A DNA stretch of 52,329 nucleotides from Pseudomonadota bacterium. GTDB lineage: Bacteria > Pseudomonadota > Alphaproteobacteria > Sphingomonadales > Sphingomonadaceae. The stretch's first letter is position 1. Every line of letters begins with the position of its first letter. Both the position numbers and the translations under genes were made by a program. The DNA lies in assembly GCA_023424095.1 (NCBI GenBank), contig JAFAEG010000136.1, forward strand, positions 1-52,329. The letters run 5' to 3'. The notes below the pieces were generated by a model. That model saw only the letters and a program-made list of their open reading frames with translations. It had not been told where the DNA came from and did not search any database. This document shows positions 8,379-16,813 of the stretch, one piece after another.

Positions 8379-8768
8379 CTACTGATCTGCGGCATTCGAC
8401 GTCAACGAGCCACCTGCCTGCTGCATCTCCAGCAGCTGGTCGACGACGGAAAGCGCGGTCAGTAGGCCGTCCCGGATCGAAAGAAGGTCTGCCCCGAGCA
8501 TGTGCTGGTGGCGACCGGAGAGCGCAAGCACAGCTGCTAATACCGTATCCGACTCGCGCGCCAGACGCACCAAGTGACCACCGCTTGGCCCGCAGCATCC
8601 ACTGAGCCAATTCTTAGCAGTTCGGTCGCTTGCTCCAGTCCACTTCATCAAGGTCTTCGTAGCTCGGTGGCTTTGGCCCAGTTCGGTGCGCAACGCATCA
8701 GCAATGGCACCTGCGTACCCGGCTTCACCTGGAGTGACCGGCAGCTTTCTTCCCTCCTTACGAAACAT
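8379..8768 (-). CDS. small helix-turn-helix-like protein of the recombinase module (129 aa)
   Basis: The central stretch 'MKWTGASDRTAKNWLSG' (about residues 42-58) reads as a helix-turn-helix of the Cro/XRE or excisionase kind. The C-terminus is helical ('SIRDGLLTALSVVDQLLEMQQAGG'). It is divergent from the serine recombinase, with a 70-bp shared gap, and its 3' end abuts the CAGGG repeat region. A likely job is to control the recombinase or act as a directionality factor by binding those repeats, but that is inference. I recognise the general style of this small protein beside such recombinases but not a named family. Confidence 0.6.
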   Translation of the reverse strand: MFRKEGRKLPVTPGEAGYAGAIADALRTELGQSHRATKTLMKWTGASDRTAKNWLSGCCGPSGGHLVRLARESDTVLAAVLALSGRHQHMLGADLLSIRDGLLTALSVVDQLLEMQQAGGSLTSNAADQ

Positions 8769-8838
8769 GTTTCCCGCTCCGTTGATCTAAGGGTGCCGAG
8801 AGAGTCGTTTTAGGACCCGCGGAAGCCTGAGGTCAGCT

Positions 8839-10401
8839 ATGATCAACTGGGACCAAGCTCCATCGCCGTCAGACAGCAAGCGAGTTCGTGCTGCCGAGTA
8901 CGTTCGGATGTCCACCGAGCATCAAAAGTATTCAACTGACAATCAAGCATCAGCCATCCGCCGTTATGCAGAGGCTCGAGGATACGAGATCGTCGCAACC
9001 TATGCTGACGAAGGCAAAAGCGGTCTCCGCTTGGATGGTCGGGACGCGATCAAGCGTCTCTTGAGTGACGTCGAGCAGGGGAAAACCGAGTTCGCCGCTA
9101 TACTAGTTTACGACGTGAGCCGGTGGGGACGTTTCCAAGATCCTGATGAGGCCGCTGCGATCGAGCTTTCCTGTAAGAAGGCCGGCATTGCCGTTCACTA
9201 TTGTGCGGAGCAATTCGAGAATGATGGGAGCATCGGCTCGTCGATCATCAAAACCGTAAAACGAGCGATGGCGGGCGAGTACAGCCGCGAGCTTTCCGTC
9301 AAAGTCTTCGCTGGTCAGGCGAACCTTATTCGCCTTGGCTACCGGCAAGGCGGGCCCGCGGGCTACGGGCTGCGCCGTTTGCTAGTCGACCAGAATGGGG
9401 TCGCCAAAGGGGAGCTCGGTCGCGGAGAGCACAAGAGCATCACCACCGATAGAGTCGTTCTGGTGCCCGGCCCCGACGAGGAAATAGCGACCGTGCGAGA
9501 CGTGTACCGCCTCTTCCTCGAAGAGAGGAAAAGCGAAACGGAAATCGCAGCGATACTCAATGATCGGGGAATTCTGACGGACCTCCTCCGGCCCTGGACA
9601 CGGGGGACGGTTCACCAGCTTCTTATCAACGAGAAATATATCGGCAACAATGTGTGGGGCAGACGCTCGTTCAAGCTGAAGCAGATCCGTAAGGACAACG
9701 TCCCAGAAGAATGGATCCGGAGCGATGGAGCCTTTCCCGGCATCGTGGACCCGGACGCGTTCGTGAATGCGCAGACCATCATCGCCCGTCGGTCAGAGAA
9801 ACTCTCAGACGACGAAATGCTGAGCCGTTTAGCGGGAGTGCTGACGTGTCAGGGCAGCCTTTCCGGGCTGATAATTGACGAGAGCGAAGGCTGCCCCTCG
9901 AGCAGCTCGTTCAGGTCGAGGTTTGGGAGCCTCCTTCGCGCCTACACACTCGTCGGATTTAGCCCGGAGCACGACTATCGCTACCTTGAGATCAACCGCG
10001 AGTTGCGCCGTTTGCATCCCGACATCGTCAAGGAAGTTATCCAGGGAATGCGTGCATCCGGCGGCCGGGTCCTCCAGGACGCGACCACCGATCTGCTTTG
10101 GGTCAACGGCGAGTTCACTGCATCAGTAGTGGTGGTCCGATGTCGATCAACGCCGGCCGGGTCACTGCGCTGGAAGGTGACGTTCGATCAAAGCTTACGG
10201 CCGGACCTCACGATCGCGGTGCGTATGGACAGCGCGAATGCCAACGCCTTGGATTACTACCTTCTGCCTCGCTTAGATATGCGCTCCGCGGTGCTACGCC
10301 TGTGTGAATATAACGGGCTGTCCCTGGACGCGTATCGCTTCGAAGCGCTCGATCGCCTGTACGATATGGCGAAACGCTATCCGCTGAGGCGTGCGGCGTG
10401 A
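8839..10401 (+). CDS. large serine recombinase (resolvase/invertase N-terminus, 520 aa)
   Basis: This is a site-specific serine recombinase. The N-terminal resolvase domain (about residues 15-160) has the nucleophile Ser25 in 'AAEYVRMSTEHQKYSTDNQ' and the supporting motifs 'VYDVSRWGRFQD' and 'GEYSRELSVKV'. The 'Recombinase' DNA-binding domain (about 180-290) includes 'INEKYIGNNVWGRR'. The C-terminal region lacks an obvious Cys4 zinc ribbon. GAGG lies 6 bp before the start. It overlaps the next gene (GTGA). It is likely to be the mobility enzyme of the left module. It has more AT-rich codons than the core genes, as expected for acquired DNA. Confidence 0.92.
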   Translation: MINWDQAPSPSDSKRVRAAEYVRMSTEHQKYSTDNQASAIRRYAEARGYEIVATYADEGKSGLRLDGRDAIKRLLSDVEQGKTEFAAILVYDVSRWGRFQDPDEAAAIELSCKKAGIAVHYCAEQFENDGSIGSSIIKTVKRAMAGEYSRELSVKVFAGQANLIRLGYRQGGPAGYGLRRLLVDQNGVAKGELGRGEHKSITTDRVVLVPGPDEEIATVRDVYRLFLEERKSETEIAAILNDRGILTDLLRPWTRGTVHQLLINEKYIGNNVWGRRSFKLKQIRKDNVPEEWIRSDGAFPGIVDPDAFVNAQTIIARRSEKLSDDEMLSRLAGVLTCQGSLSGLIIDESEGCPSSSSFRSRFGSLLRAYTLVGFSPEHDYRYLEINRELRRLHPDIVKEVIQGMRASGGRVLQDATTDLLWVNGEFTASVVVVRCRSTPAGSLRWKVTFDQSLRPDLTIAVRMDSANANALDYYLLPRLDMRSAVLRLCEYNGLSLDAYRFEALDRLYDMAKRYPLRRAA

Positions 10402-11291
10402 TGGAGGCGACTCCTGCGCAACGGGTGGAAATGCTGCCCATCGACAGGGTGGTCGTCATAAACCCTAGAGTGCGGAACCGGAGGGTCTTCAACGAGATTG
10501 TGGAAAGCATTGCCCTCGTGGGCTTGAAGCGTCCCATCACCGTCACGCGACGAGACGATGAGAGAGGGACATTCTTCGATCTTGTGTGCGGCCAGGGGCG
10601 GCTCGAAGCGTGCAAGACCCTTGGTTTTGGAGAAATACCTGCACTCATTGTCAAAGCGGACCAGGAGGATTGCCTCGTCTCCAGTCTCGTGGAGAATTGT
10701 GCGCGGCGCCAGCACCGAGCCTTGGATCTTCTGCAGGATATAGGAGACATGAAGCAGCGGGGGTACGCCCCAACACATATCGCTTTGAAGACGGGCCTTT
10801 CCTGCGAGTATGTGACGGGAGTGGCCCGCCTGCTCGAGAACGGCGAGGAGCGCCTCCTTCGGGCGGTTGAATCTGGGTCCATCCCAATCTCAGTCGCTGT
10901 GGACATAGCCGACTGCGAAGATGCTGAGATCCAGTCTGCCCTACAGAGCGCCTATGAAGATAAATTGCTGCGTGGCCGCCAGCTGGTAGCTGCTCGCCGG
11001 CTGGTGGAAACCAGACGGCGGCGCGGCAAAGGTCTGAGGAGCGAGAACAGAACTCGAAAGCCCGTCACTTCCCTTTCGCTCGTACGCGCATTCGAAGAAG
11101 ACACACAGCGCAAGCGCGCTTTAGTAAGGCGCTCCGAGTTCGCGAAGGCTCGTCTCAGCTTCGTGACTGAGGCCATCCGCAGCCTGATCGACGACGAAGC
11201 CTTTTTCGCAATTCTGGAAACGGAGGACCTTTGCACTGTCCCGGCGAGCCTCGCCGGTCGCATTCCTGAGCTGACGGGAGAGCCAACATGA
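10398..11291 (+). CDS. ParB/RepB-like nuclease-fold protein 1
   Basis: The N-terminal ParB/Srx-type domain (about residues 5-110) shows 'NPRVRNRRVFNEIVESIALVGLKRPI', the nucleotide-binding box 'VCGQGRLEACKTLG' and the 'VENCARRQH' box that replaces ENLQR. A ParB-type HTH follows ('IALKTGLSCEYVTGVARLLENGEE'). ParB-family proteins use CTP to clamp DNA; on an integrated element they may regulate or pair element ends. The start is GTG 10398 (overlapping the recombinase stop) or ATG 10401. The 3' end overlaps the second ParB-like gene by four bases (ATGA), so recombinase, ParB1 and ParB2 form one operon. Confidence 0.85.
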   Translation: MMEATPAQRVEMLPIDRVVVINPRVRNRRVFNEIVESIALVGLKRPITVTRRDDERGTFFDLVCGQGRLEACKTLGFGEIPALIVKADQEDCLVSSLVENCARRQHRALDLLQDIGDMKQRGYAPTHIALKTGLSCEYVTGVARLLENGEERLLRAVESGSIPISVAVDIADCEDAEIQSALQSAYEDKLLRGRQLVAARRLVETRRRRGKGLRSENRTRKPVTSLSLVRAFEEDTQRKRALVRRSEFAKARLSFVTEAIRSLIDDEAFFAILETEDLCTVPASLAGRIPELTGEPT

Positions 11292-12169
11292 AGGCGTCCT
11301 TGAAGGTCGGATTTGAGACCTCGAGTCTGCGAATCCATCTCACGAAGATTCTGCCGCTTCACGTGGTGAGTGACTCTGTGCGACGGTCGACCAAATATGC
11401 GCAGATCGCCGCATCTATAAGAGAAGTTGGCATCATCGAGCCCCCGGTTGTGGTGCGAGCCGCGGATGAGCCTAATACCTTTCACCTGCTGGATGGACAC
11501 CTTCGGGTTGATATCCTCCGGGAGCAGGGCATCGAGGCTGTCGTGTGCCTGGTTTCCACGGATGACGAGGCATACACGTACAACAAGAGGATCAATCGCC
11601 TCGCGATCATTCAGGAACACAGGATGATCCTTACCGCGATTGAGAAGGGCGTATCGGAGGAGCGCCTCGCGCGAGCACTGAACCTGAATATTGCCACGAT
11701 CAGAAGCAGGCGGCGTCTGCTCGACGGCATCTGCTCCCAGGCGGCAGAGCTGCTGCGCGATAAACACGTCCCGCTGCACAGCTTCACGGAGCTCCGCCGC
11801 CTCTGCCCTGAACGGCAGATCGAAGCGGCTGAGCTGATGGTGGCAATGAACAGGTACACCATCAGCTACGCAAAGTCGCTTGTGGCGGCGACGCCGGAGA
11901 ACCTCCTCGTCAAGAAGCGGAAGTCAAAGGTCGTAAAGGGGCTCGGCCCTGAGCAGATAGCCCGCATGGAGGAGGAAGCAGCTAAGTTGCAGAAAGAGTT
12001 CAAGCTGATCGAACAGGACTACGGAGCCGATCATCTCGATCTCGTTCTAGCCGTCGGTTACGTCGGCCGATTGCTCGGAAACGCCCGCGTGGTGGGCTAC
12101 CTTGCTCAATGCCATCCAGAGATTCTGGCCGAGTTTCAGAAGCTTGGCGAGCTGCAGAAAGCGGCCTGA
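11288..12169 (+). CDS. ParB-like protein 2 with plasmid-partition RepB-type C-terminus
   Basis: This is a 293-aa protein with an N-terminal ParB-like domain: 'YAQIAASIREVGIIEPPVVV', then 'LLDGHLRVDILREQGI', a variant of the GERR box. A HTH follows ('ERLARALNLNIATIRSRRRLL'). The C-terminal half ('LGPEQIARMEEEAAKLQKEF' then 'YGADHLDLVLAVGYVGRLLGN') matches the RepB C-terminal style annotated in alphaproteobacterial recombinase modules. It is translationally coupled to ParB1. Pairs of unlike ParB proteins without a ParA are odd for plasmid partition, so a regulatory or integration role seems more likely, by inference. Confidence 0.82.
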   Translation: MKASLKVGFETSSLRIHLTKILPLHVVSDSVRRSTKYAQIAASIREVGIIEPPVVVRAADEPNTFHLLDGHLRVDILREQGIEAVVCLVSTDDEAYTYNKRINRLAIIQEHRMILTAIEKGVSEERLARALNLNIATIRSRRRLLDGICSQAAELLRDKHVPLHSFTELRRLCPERQIEAAELMVAMNRYTISYAKSLVAATPENLLVKKRKSKVVKGLGPEQIARMEEEAAKLQKEFKLIEQDYGADHLDLVLAVGYVGRLLGNARVVGYLAQCHPEILAEFQKLGELQKAA

Positions 12170-12464
12170 AGAGGGCCCGGACTCGATAAGCGCGGGAACC
12201 GCAGAAGAGGCCGCACGCTGAAGCGGTTCCCTAAGATATTAGCAGTGCCCGTTTCCGCGCATTGGGGAATGTTGCAATAATTTCATAAAAACAGGCAACA
12301 TCCTGAGAAACAATAACCCGCGATGCGAGGTCTCCGACGCAAGACCTATTACGCGCCACGCGTAAGCAATTAACGCACTGCGCGTGATAATCACTCTTTC
12401 TAGCGTTCGGCCTTATCGGTGGACGATTAGACGCGCTAAAACTGACCTCCGAGTGGAGGACTGT
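12170..12464. repeat. gap after parB2 with a 9-bp-arm hairpin and AT-rich leader
   Basis: This 295-bp gap holds an exact inverted repeat, GGGAACCGC (12194-12202) and GCGGTTCCC (12223-12231), with a 20-nt loop. It sits shortly after the parB2 stop and may act as a terminator or mRNA structure, though no U-run follows. The next 200 bp are markedly AT-rich (for example 12271-12320) compared with the flanks, which suits a promoter for the methyltransferase. Its ribosome-binding site GGAGGA-like (12451-12460) is clear. No small gene could be supported. Confidence 0.45.
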
Positions 12465-13808
12465 ATGAACGATCTTCAAATCAAATATCGAATCCCATCC
12501 CACCTAAAGCCATCGCCAGCGAACGCTCGAACTCACTCTCGCAAACAGATCCTGCAGATCGCCCGATCCATCACCTTGTTCGGGTTTAATAACCCGATCT
12601 TGCTCGATGCGGAGGGGTACATCGTTGCCGGTCACGGCCGGGTGGCAGCAGCACTTGAGCTCGGGATTCCCAGCGTTCCTACCGTGTTGCTCGAACATCT
12701 AAGTCCAGCACAAAGGCGAGCCTACATCATCGCCGATAACAAACTCGCGGAGAATGCTGGCTGGGACAAGGACATGCTGCAGGTCGAACTGCAGGGGCTG
12801 GCGGCGGCGGGCCTAAATTTTGATCTCACCGACCTTGGCTTCGAAACCGGTGAGATTGATCTCTTCCTGACAGATGATCCGACTGAGATCGCTGCAGAGG
12901 ACGCCGGGGAAGACCGCGAGGCCTGGAGCGCAGTGCCCGAGGTTGCGCGGCGGGGGGACCTATGGCTGCTGGGCAAACACCGCCTCTTCTGCGGCGATGC
13001 TCTGGACGACGAGAGCTTCAGGGCCCTGCTCGGTCGTGAACGAGCGCAAATGATATTCGCCGACCCCCCTTTCAACGTCAAGATCAGCGGTCACGTTTCC
13101 GGGAAGGGGAGGGCCAGGCACCCGGAGTTCATCATGGCCTCTGGAGAAATGTCGTCTCAGGAATTTACGTGCTTCCTCCGCACGAGCTTTGAGCGAATGT
13201 CGGCTGCCAGTGCGGATGGCGCCGTCCATTTTATTTGCATCGACTGGAGGCACCTTGGTGAGCTCCTGTCCGCCGGGGCTGACGCTTACTCCGACCTCGT
13301 CAACCTGTGCGTATGGGTAAAGACGAACGGCGGAATGGGGTCACTCTACAGGTCACAACATGAGCTGGTGGCAGTCTTCAAGTCGGGGTCGGGCAAACAT
13401 GTGAACAACGTGGAGCTTGGACGCCATGGCCGGAACCGCACCAACGTGTGGACCTACCCCGGCATGAACAGCTTTCATAAAGGCAGAGACGACTCGATCC
13501 GGCTTCACCCTACGGTAAAGCCCACCGCGCTCGTGGCTGACGCAATACTTGACTGCTCCAAGCGCGGCGACATCATTCTCGATCCCTTCGCCGGTTCGGG
13601 CACTACCTTGCTTGCGACACAACGAACCGAGCGTCTCGGCAGGTGCATCGAGCTCGACCCGCGCTACGTCGACGTCGCGCTTCACCGCTTCCGAACTCAA
13701 ACGGGGATAGCTCCGGTCCACGCTTCTACCGGAGCAGTCTTCGGAGACGAGGCCTTTTACACCAGCGCCGCTCTTCAGGGCTTGACGGCACGGAGGGTGA
13801 GCGCGTGA
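12465..13808 (+). CDS. ParB-domain fused N6/N4-type DNA methyltransferase
   Basis: This 447-aa protein fuses an N-terminal ParB/Srx domain (about residues 10-110: 'SRKQILQIARSITLFGFNNP', 'VAGHGRVAAALELG') to an amino-methyltransferase. Motif IV is D-P-P-F at 200-203, and the SAM-binding motif I, FAGSGTT, is at 375-381. The order IV before I places it in the beta class, with CcrM and similar enzymes, so it should methylate adenine N6 or cytosine N4. No restriction endonuclease lies next to it, so it is probably an orphan that marks element DNA or alters expression. A strong RBS sits before the ATG. The stop overlaps the GTG start of the DUF5681 gene. Confidence 0.88.
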   Translation: MNDLQIKYRIPSHLKPSPANARTHSRKQILQIARSITLFGFNNPILLDAEGYIVAGHGRVAAALELGIPSVPTVLLEHLSPAQRRAYIIADNKLAENAGWDKDMLQVELQGLAAAGLNFDLTDLGFETGEIDLFLTDDPTEIAAEDAGEDREAWSAVPEVARRGDLWLLGKHRLFCGDALDDESFRALLGRERAQMIFADPPFNVKISGHVSGKGRARHPEFIMASGEMSSQEFTCFLRTSFERMSAASADGAVHFICIDWRHLGELLSAGADAYSDLVNLCVWVKTNGGMGSLYRSQHELVAVFKSGSGKHVNNVELGRHGRNRTNVWTYPGMNSFHKGRDDSIRLHPTVKPTALVADAILDCSKRGDIILDPFAGSGTTLLATQRTERLGRCIELDPRYVDVALHRFRTQTGIAPVHASTGAVFGDEAFYTSAALQGLTARRVSA

Positions 13809-14233
13809 ACGACGACGATCCCTCGGAAGGAGCCGAAGCCGATCCCTGGTACAAGGTAGGGTACGGGCAGCCTCCTAAAGCCAAGCAGTTCAAGAAGGGC
13901 AGGTCGGGAAATCCGCGGGGAAGACCGAAACGCAGACCGAGCATCGCAACGATCATGCGCGAGGAATTAGAAATGACCGTGCCACTGAAGGGAGCGAATG
14001 GACCTATCAAGATGGCGCTTGCGCGGGCGATCGTTCGACGCGCCTTGGTCGATGCCGCAAGTGGGAAGCATCCAGCAGCTGTCGCGCGAGGCCTACGTCT
14101 GCTCGAGCGCTATGGACCGGAGGAAGACGAGCCGACCTGGGACCTTTCCAAGCTCGCCGACGATGAGCTGGATGTCTTTGAGAGACTGCTCGCCACTATA
14201 ACGGTCGATGGCAGCTCAATCGCAGGGAGCTAG
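13805..14233 (+). CDS. DUF5681-type small protein
   Basis: This is a 142-aa protein with the N-terminal signature 'YGQPPKAKQFKKGRSGNPRGRPK', typical of DUF5681. Such proteins often sit beside mobile-element methyltransferases and terminase-like genes in alphaproteobacteria. The basic Gly/Arg/Pro run suggests nucleic-acid binding. The rest is helical and acidic with no catalytic motif. The GTG start overlaps the methyltransferase stop by four bases (GTGA), indicating co-translation. The function is unknown. Confidence 0.72.
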   Translation: MNDDDPSEGAEADPWYKVGYGQPPKAKQFKKGRSGNPRGRPKRRPSIATIMREELEMTVPLKGANGPIKMALARAIVRRALVDAASGKHPAAVARGLRLLERYGPEEDEPTWDLSKLADDELDVFERLLATITVDGSSIAGS

Positions 14234-14263
14234 CGCGCAGAAGTTTCAAGGAGCGGGTGGGCT

Positions 14264-15094
14264 TCAGGTTGACGTCTCCTGCGCGCTCCCGCGCCATGCC
14301 GGCGCGTCGCGTCTGAGCTCGTCCAGATAGTCGCTCCACCATTGCGCCATCGCCACCCGCTCCGCCCAGTGCTGCCCGCGATGATAGACGGCGCGTCCCG
14401 CATGGGGGTCGCGATGTGCGAGGGCTCGCTCGATCGCATCGGGGCTCCACAGACCCGACTCATTCAACAGCGTCGACGCCGTGGCCCTGAACCCGTGCGC
14501 AGTGGCGTCCTCGGTTGTGTAGCCGAGGCGCCTCAGCGCCTGATTGAGCGTGTTTTCGCTGATCGGCTTGCGGCGCGCGCAAGACGAAGCGAAGATCAAG
14601 TTCTTGCCGCCGGTTGCCGCCGAGAGCTCCGTCAGCATGGCGAGAACCTGGCGGGACAATGGCACCGAATGCGGCAACCTCATCTTGGTGCGGTGGGCGG
14701 GAAGGCGCCAGATCGCGTTTTCGAAATCGATCTCTGACCATTCCGCCTGGCGGAGCTCGCCGGGTCTCAGGAAAACGTGGGGCGCGATCCGGAGCGCAAA
14801 CCGGGTCGTCAGCCACCCTGGATACCCGTCGATCACCCGCAGCAAGGCGCCCAGCGGCTCGGGATCGGTTATCGCCGCATGGTGACGCGATACGGGCGCA
14901 GTCAGGGCGCCTCTCAGCAACTGGGCGGGATCCCGGTCAGCCCTGAGCGTCGCCACCGCATAGCGGATGACTCGGCTCGCAAACGAGCGCACCCGCTTCG
15001 CGGTCTCGCGATGCCCGGCCCGCTCGATCTTCCTAAGCGCCATCAGTAGTTCGTGCGGGCTGATGTCGGCCACGGGTCGACGACCGAGCGACGG
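14264..15094 (-). pseudogene. tyrosine integrase missing its N-terminal domain
   Basis: This is the C-terminal two thirds of a P4-type tyrosine recombinase. Core-binding helices ('ISPHELLMALRKIERAGHRE') are followed by the catalytic domain: Arg in 'FLRPGELRQAEW', the H-x-x-R box as 'HGFRATASTLLNE', a second His in 'ALAHRDPHAG' and the Tyr in 'AVYHRGQHWAERV'. The open frame can only start at GTG 15073, but the family-typical 'SLGRRPVADI' continues upstream to an in-frame TAG at 15095-15097, where homology stops. The usual N-terminal arm-binding domain (about 130 residues) is absent, so the enzyme is probably inactive. The break point coincides with a fragment of another recombinase. Confidence 0.82.
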
Positions 15095-15121
15095 CTATTG
15101 GCGAAACGCTACCCTCTCGGC
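15086..15121 (+). pseudogene. 3' scrap of a second serine recombinase gene
   Basis: Bases 15098-15118 encode LAKRYPL and closely match the last codons of the intact recombinase at 10365-10385 (MAKRYPL). They share GGCGAAACGCTA plus a similar tail. The reading frame then drifts and stops. The scrap lies immediately next to the broken 5' end of the tyrosine integrase, so the two pieces were joined by a deletion or recombination event. This may mark the original right end of the left module. The short length limits confidence. Confidence 0.4.
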
Positions 15122-15186
15122 CAGCAGGCTAGCCAAGTTACAAGCATCCGGTATGGATGGCATCCAAACGCGACGGGAATCGAAGA

Positions 15187-15657
15187 ATGGCCGATCAGAC
15201 CGATACGACACTGAGGGAGCTCACTGTTGAGGTCGTTTCTGCTTTTGTTAGCAACAACACGATCCGGAGCGAAGATCTGGCGCAGCTGATCCAATCTACT
15301 CACCACGCGCTCGCCGGCCTCGAGAACGACGCGTTGTCTGCGAGCGCTCCGACCGAAGAGTTCACTGGCGCAGTCAGTGCTCGGAAGAGCCTAGGCTCCC
15401 GCGAGCACATCATCTCGATGATCGACGGCAAGCCTTATAAGACTCTCAAGCGTCATCTTTCACGTCATGGGCTGACGCCAGAGGAGTACCGAGCGCGCTA
15501 CAAGCTTCCGGCGAGCTACCCGATGGTCGCACCTGCCTATTCAGAAAACCGGAGGAGCGCTGCTAAGCGGTTCGGCCTGGGTACAAAGGGGCGCGGTGCC
15601 GCGTTAGCAGATAAGCCAAGTGCCGACCGGGGCAGGGGCCGACAGCCGAAGAGCTGA
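15187..15657 (+). CDS. MucR/Ros-family transcriptional regulator
   Basis: This is a 156-aa protein with the MucR layout. The N-terminal helices 'MADQTDTTLRELTVEVVSAFVSNNTI' are followed by the core 'EHIISMIDGKPYKTLKRHLSRHGLTPEEY' (split here at residues 72-100) and the end 'YPMVAPAYSENRRSAAKRFGLG'. Ros-type proteins carry a C2H2-like zinc finger. Here the cysteines are missing, as in several zinc-free MucR homologues, and the basic 'KTLKRHLSRH' helix is kept. MucR proteins bind AT-rich DNA in an H-NS-like way and silence acquired genes. It sits at the junction between the left mobile module and the defence cargo. The start at 15187 fits the family N-terminus better than the in-frame ATG at 15157. 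Confidence 0.88.
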   Translation: MADQTDTTLRELTVEVVSAFVSNNTIRSEDLAQLIQSTHHALAGLENDALSASAPTEEFTGAVSARKSLGSREHIISMIDGKPYKTLKRHLSRHGLTPEEYRARYKLPASYPMVAPAYSENRRSAAKRFGLGTKGRGAALADKPSADRGRGRQPKS

Positions 15658-15795
15658 TCCGTTCACTTGCAACTTCGCCTCTGATTATTGCCGAGCTGAA
15701 AGCTGGGTGCCTAGCTCTACAATATCGGTTTACAGGCGGAACGATATTCTCTGCGGGCGGCGGAGCCTGGCAGCATCGGGATCAGGGGGAAGTGG

Positions 15796-16752
15796 ATGTG
15801 CAACGACGACAGTGATCGACACGAGGTTGCCGGTGCGCCGGGCGAGGACCTCAACGGGCGAGGCATGATCCTGCTGACAGGTGATTGCACGACGCTCGCG
15901 GCCTTTAAGCGGCGAGCGAAGAACTGGTGCTCGCGGCACCCGTCCCTCGCTACTGGCGTCGCCGAGATGGCACTGGGGGTCACCCTCATCGCGTGGGGTG
16001 CGAAGTCGGGCGCGATCGAAATGGGCGTACAGCTACTTGGAACTGCCACCGATTTATTCAATCCGGGCGAGATTTCTGGGAGCGCCATCGGCGCTGGCGC
16101 GGGGGTCGTGGTCGCCAAAATAGTCGGCTCCATCGGTGTCGCCGCGATGGGTACGGCGGTAGCGGTCCCTGCAGCGCTGCTGGCAGGGGGAGGAGCCGTC
16201 TTGCTTGGCGCGCTTGGGTACGCGGTGGGAGACGTGGCCTACGGCCTGCTCAATGAGTTCGATCCCGCGGTGCTGGTAATGGGTGCGTCGGCGCTCTCAG
16301 TTGGACTCGCGCTTCTCCTCGACGGCGCTCATCGTGTCGCGCACGACGAGCTCGTTAAAGGGCGTGCCTCCTATTTGAAGGACGGCGCAATTCACCTCTA
16401 CCGCACGTCTGCGACGGTGATCGCCAGCACCCACGAAGAACTGATGCGGCTCTCGGGTGGCGAGACCCTGGCCGTTCTCGGCCCTGCAGCGATCGCGACC
16501 ATGGGTGGCGCCGCGGTCGGCTCATCGATCGCGGCCGGCTCGGTGACGGTTTTGGGTTCGAAGGCGCTGGGCTCGGTGGCATTGTCGCTTGGCCTGGTCT
16601 CCGCGCCCGTTTGGCCGGTGGTGACAGCAGCCGCCGTGGTGGGGAGCGCGACCCTCGCCGGGGGCTATCTCGCGGTTCGGTGGTTCCGTCGCGGCCGTGA
16701 CAATTGTCGGCAAGTCGCGGAGGAACTACAAGTTACACATTTATCGAAATGA
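15796..16752 (+). CDS. glycine/alanine-rich multi-pass membrane protein of unknown function
   Basis: This is a 318-aa protein with a soluble N-terminus (about 1-55) and then several long hydrophobic Gly/Ala-rich segments resembling glycine zippers: about 60-80, 95-150, 155-180 and 228-298 ('AIATMGGAAVGSSIAAGSV', 'SLGLVSAPVWPVVTAAAVVG'). A short soluble part (about 185-225) lies between the two groups. It ends 'VRWFRRGRDN...'. A clear RBS (AGGGGGA) lies 5 bp before the ATG. I do not recognise the family. Such segments occur in pore-forming toxins and in membrane effectors of defence systems. It is on the same strand as, and 61 bp before, the PUA-like gene. Confidence 0.7.
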   Translation: MCNDDSDRHEVAGAPGEDLNGRGMILLTGDCTTLAAFKRRAKNWCSRHPSLATGVAEMALGVTLIAWGAKSGAIEMGVQLLGTATDLFNPGEISGSAIGAGAGVVVAKIVGSIGVAAMGTAVAVPAALLAGGGAVLLGALGYAVGDVAYGLLNEFDPAVLVMGASALSVGLALLLDGAHRVAHDELVKGRASYLKDGAIHLYRTSATVIASTHEELMRLSGGETLAVLGPAAIATMGGAAVGSSIAAGSVTVLGSKALGSVALSLGLVSAPVWPVVTAAAVVGSATLAGGYLAVRWFRRGRDNCRQVAEELQVTHLSK

Positions 16753-16813
16753 GCGTGTAGCGATATTCCGACGAGCCGATGAGGCTAGTGTGGATCGTTG
16801 ACCAAGTTAGCTA

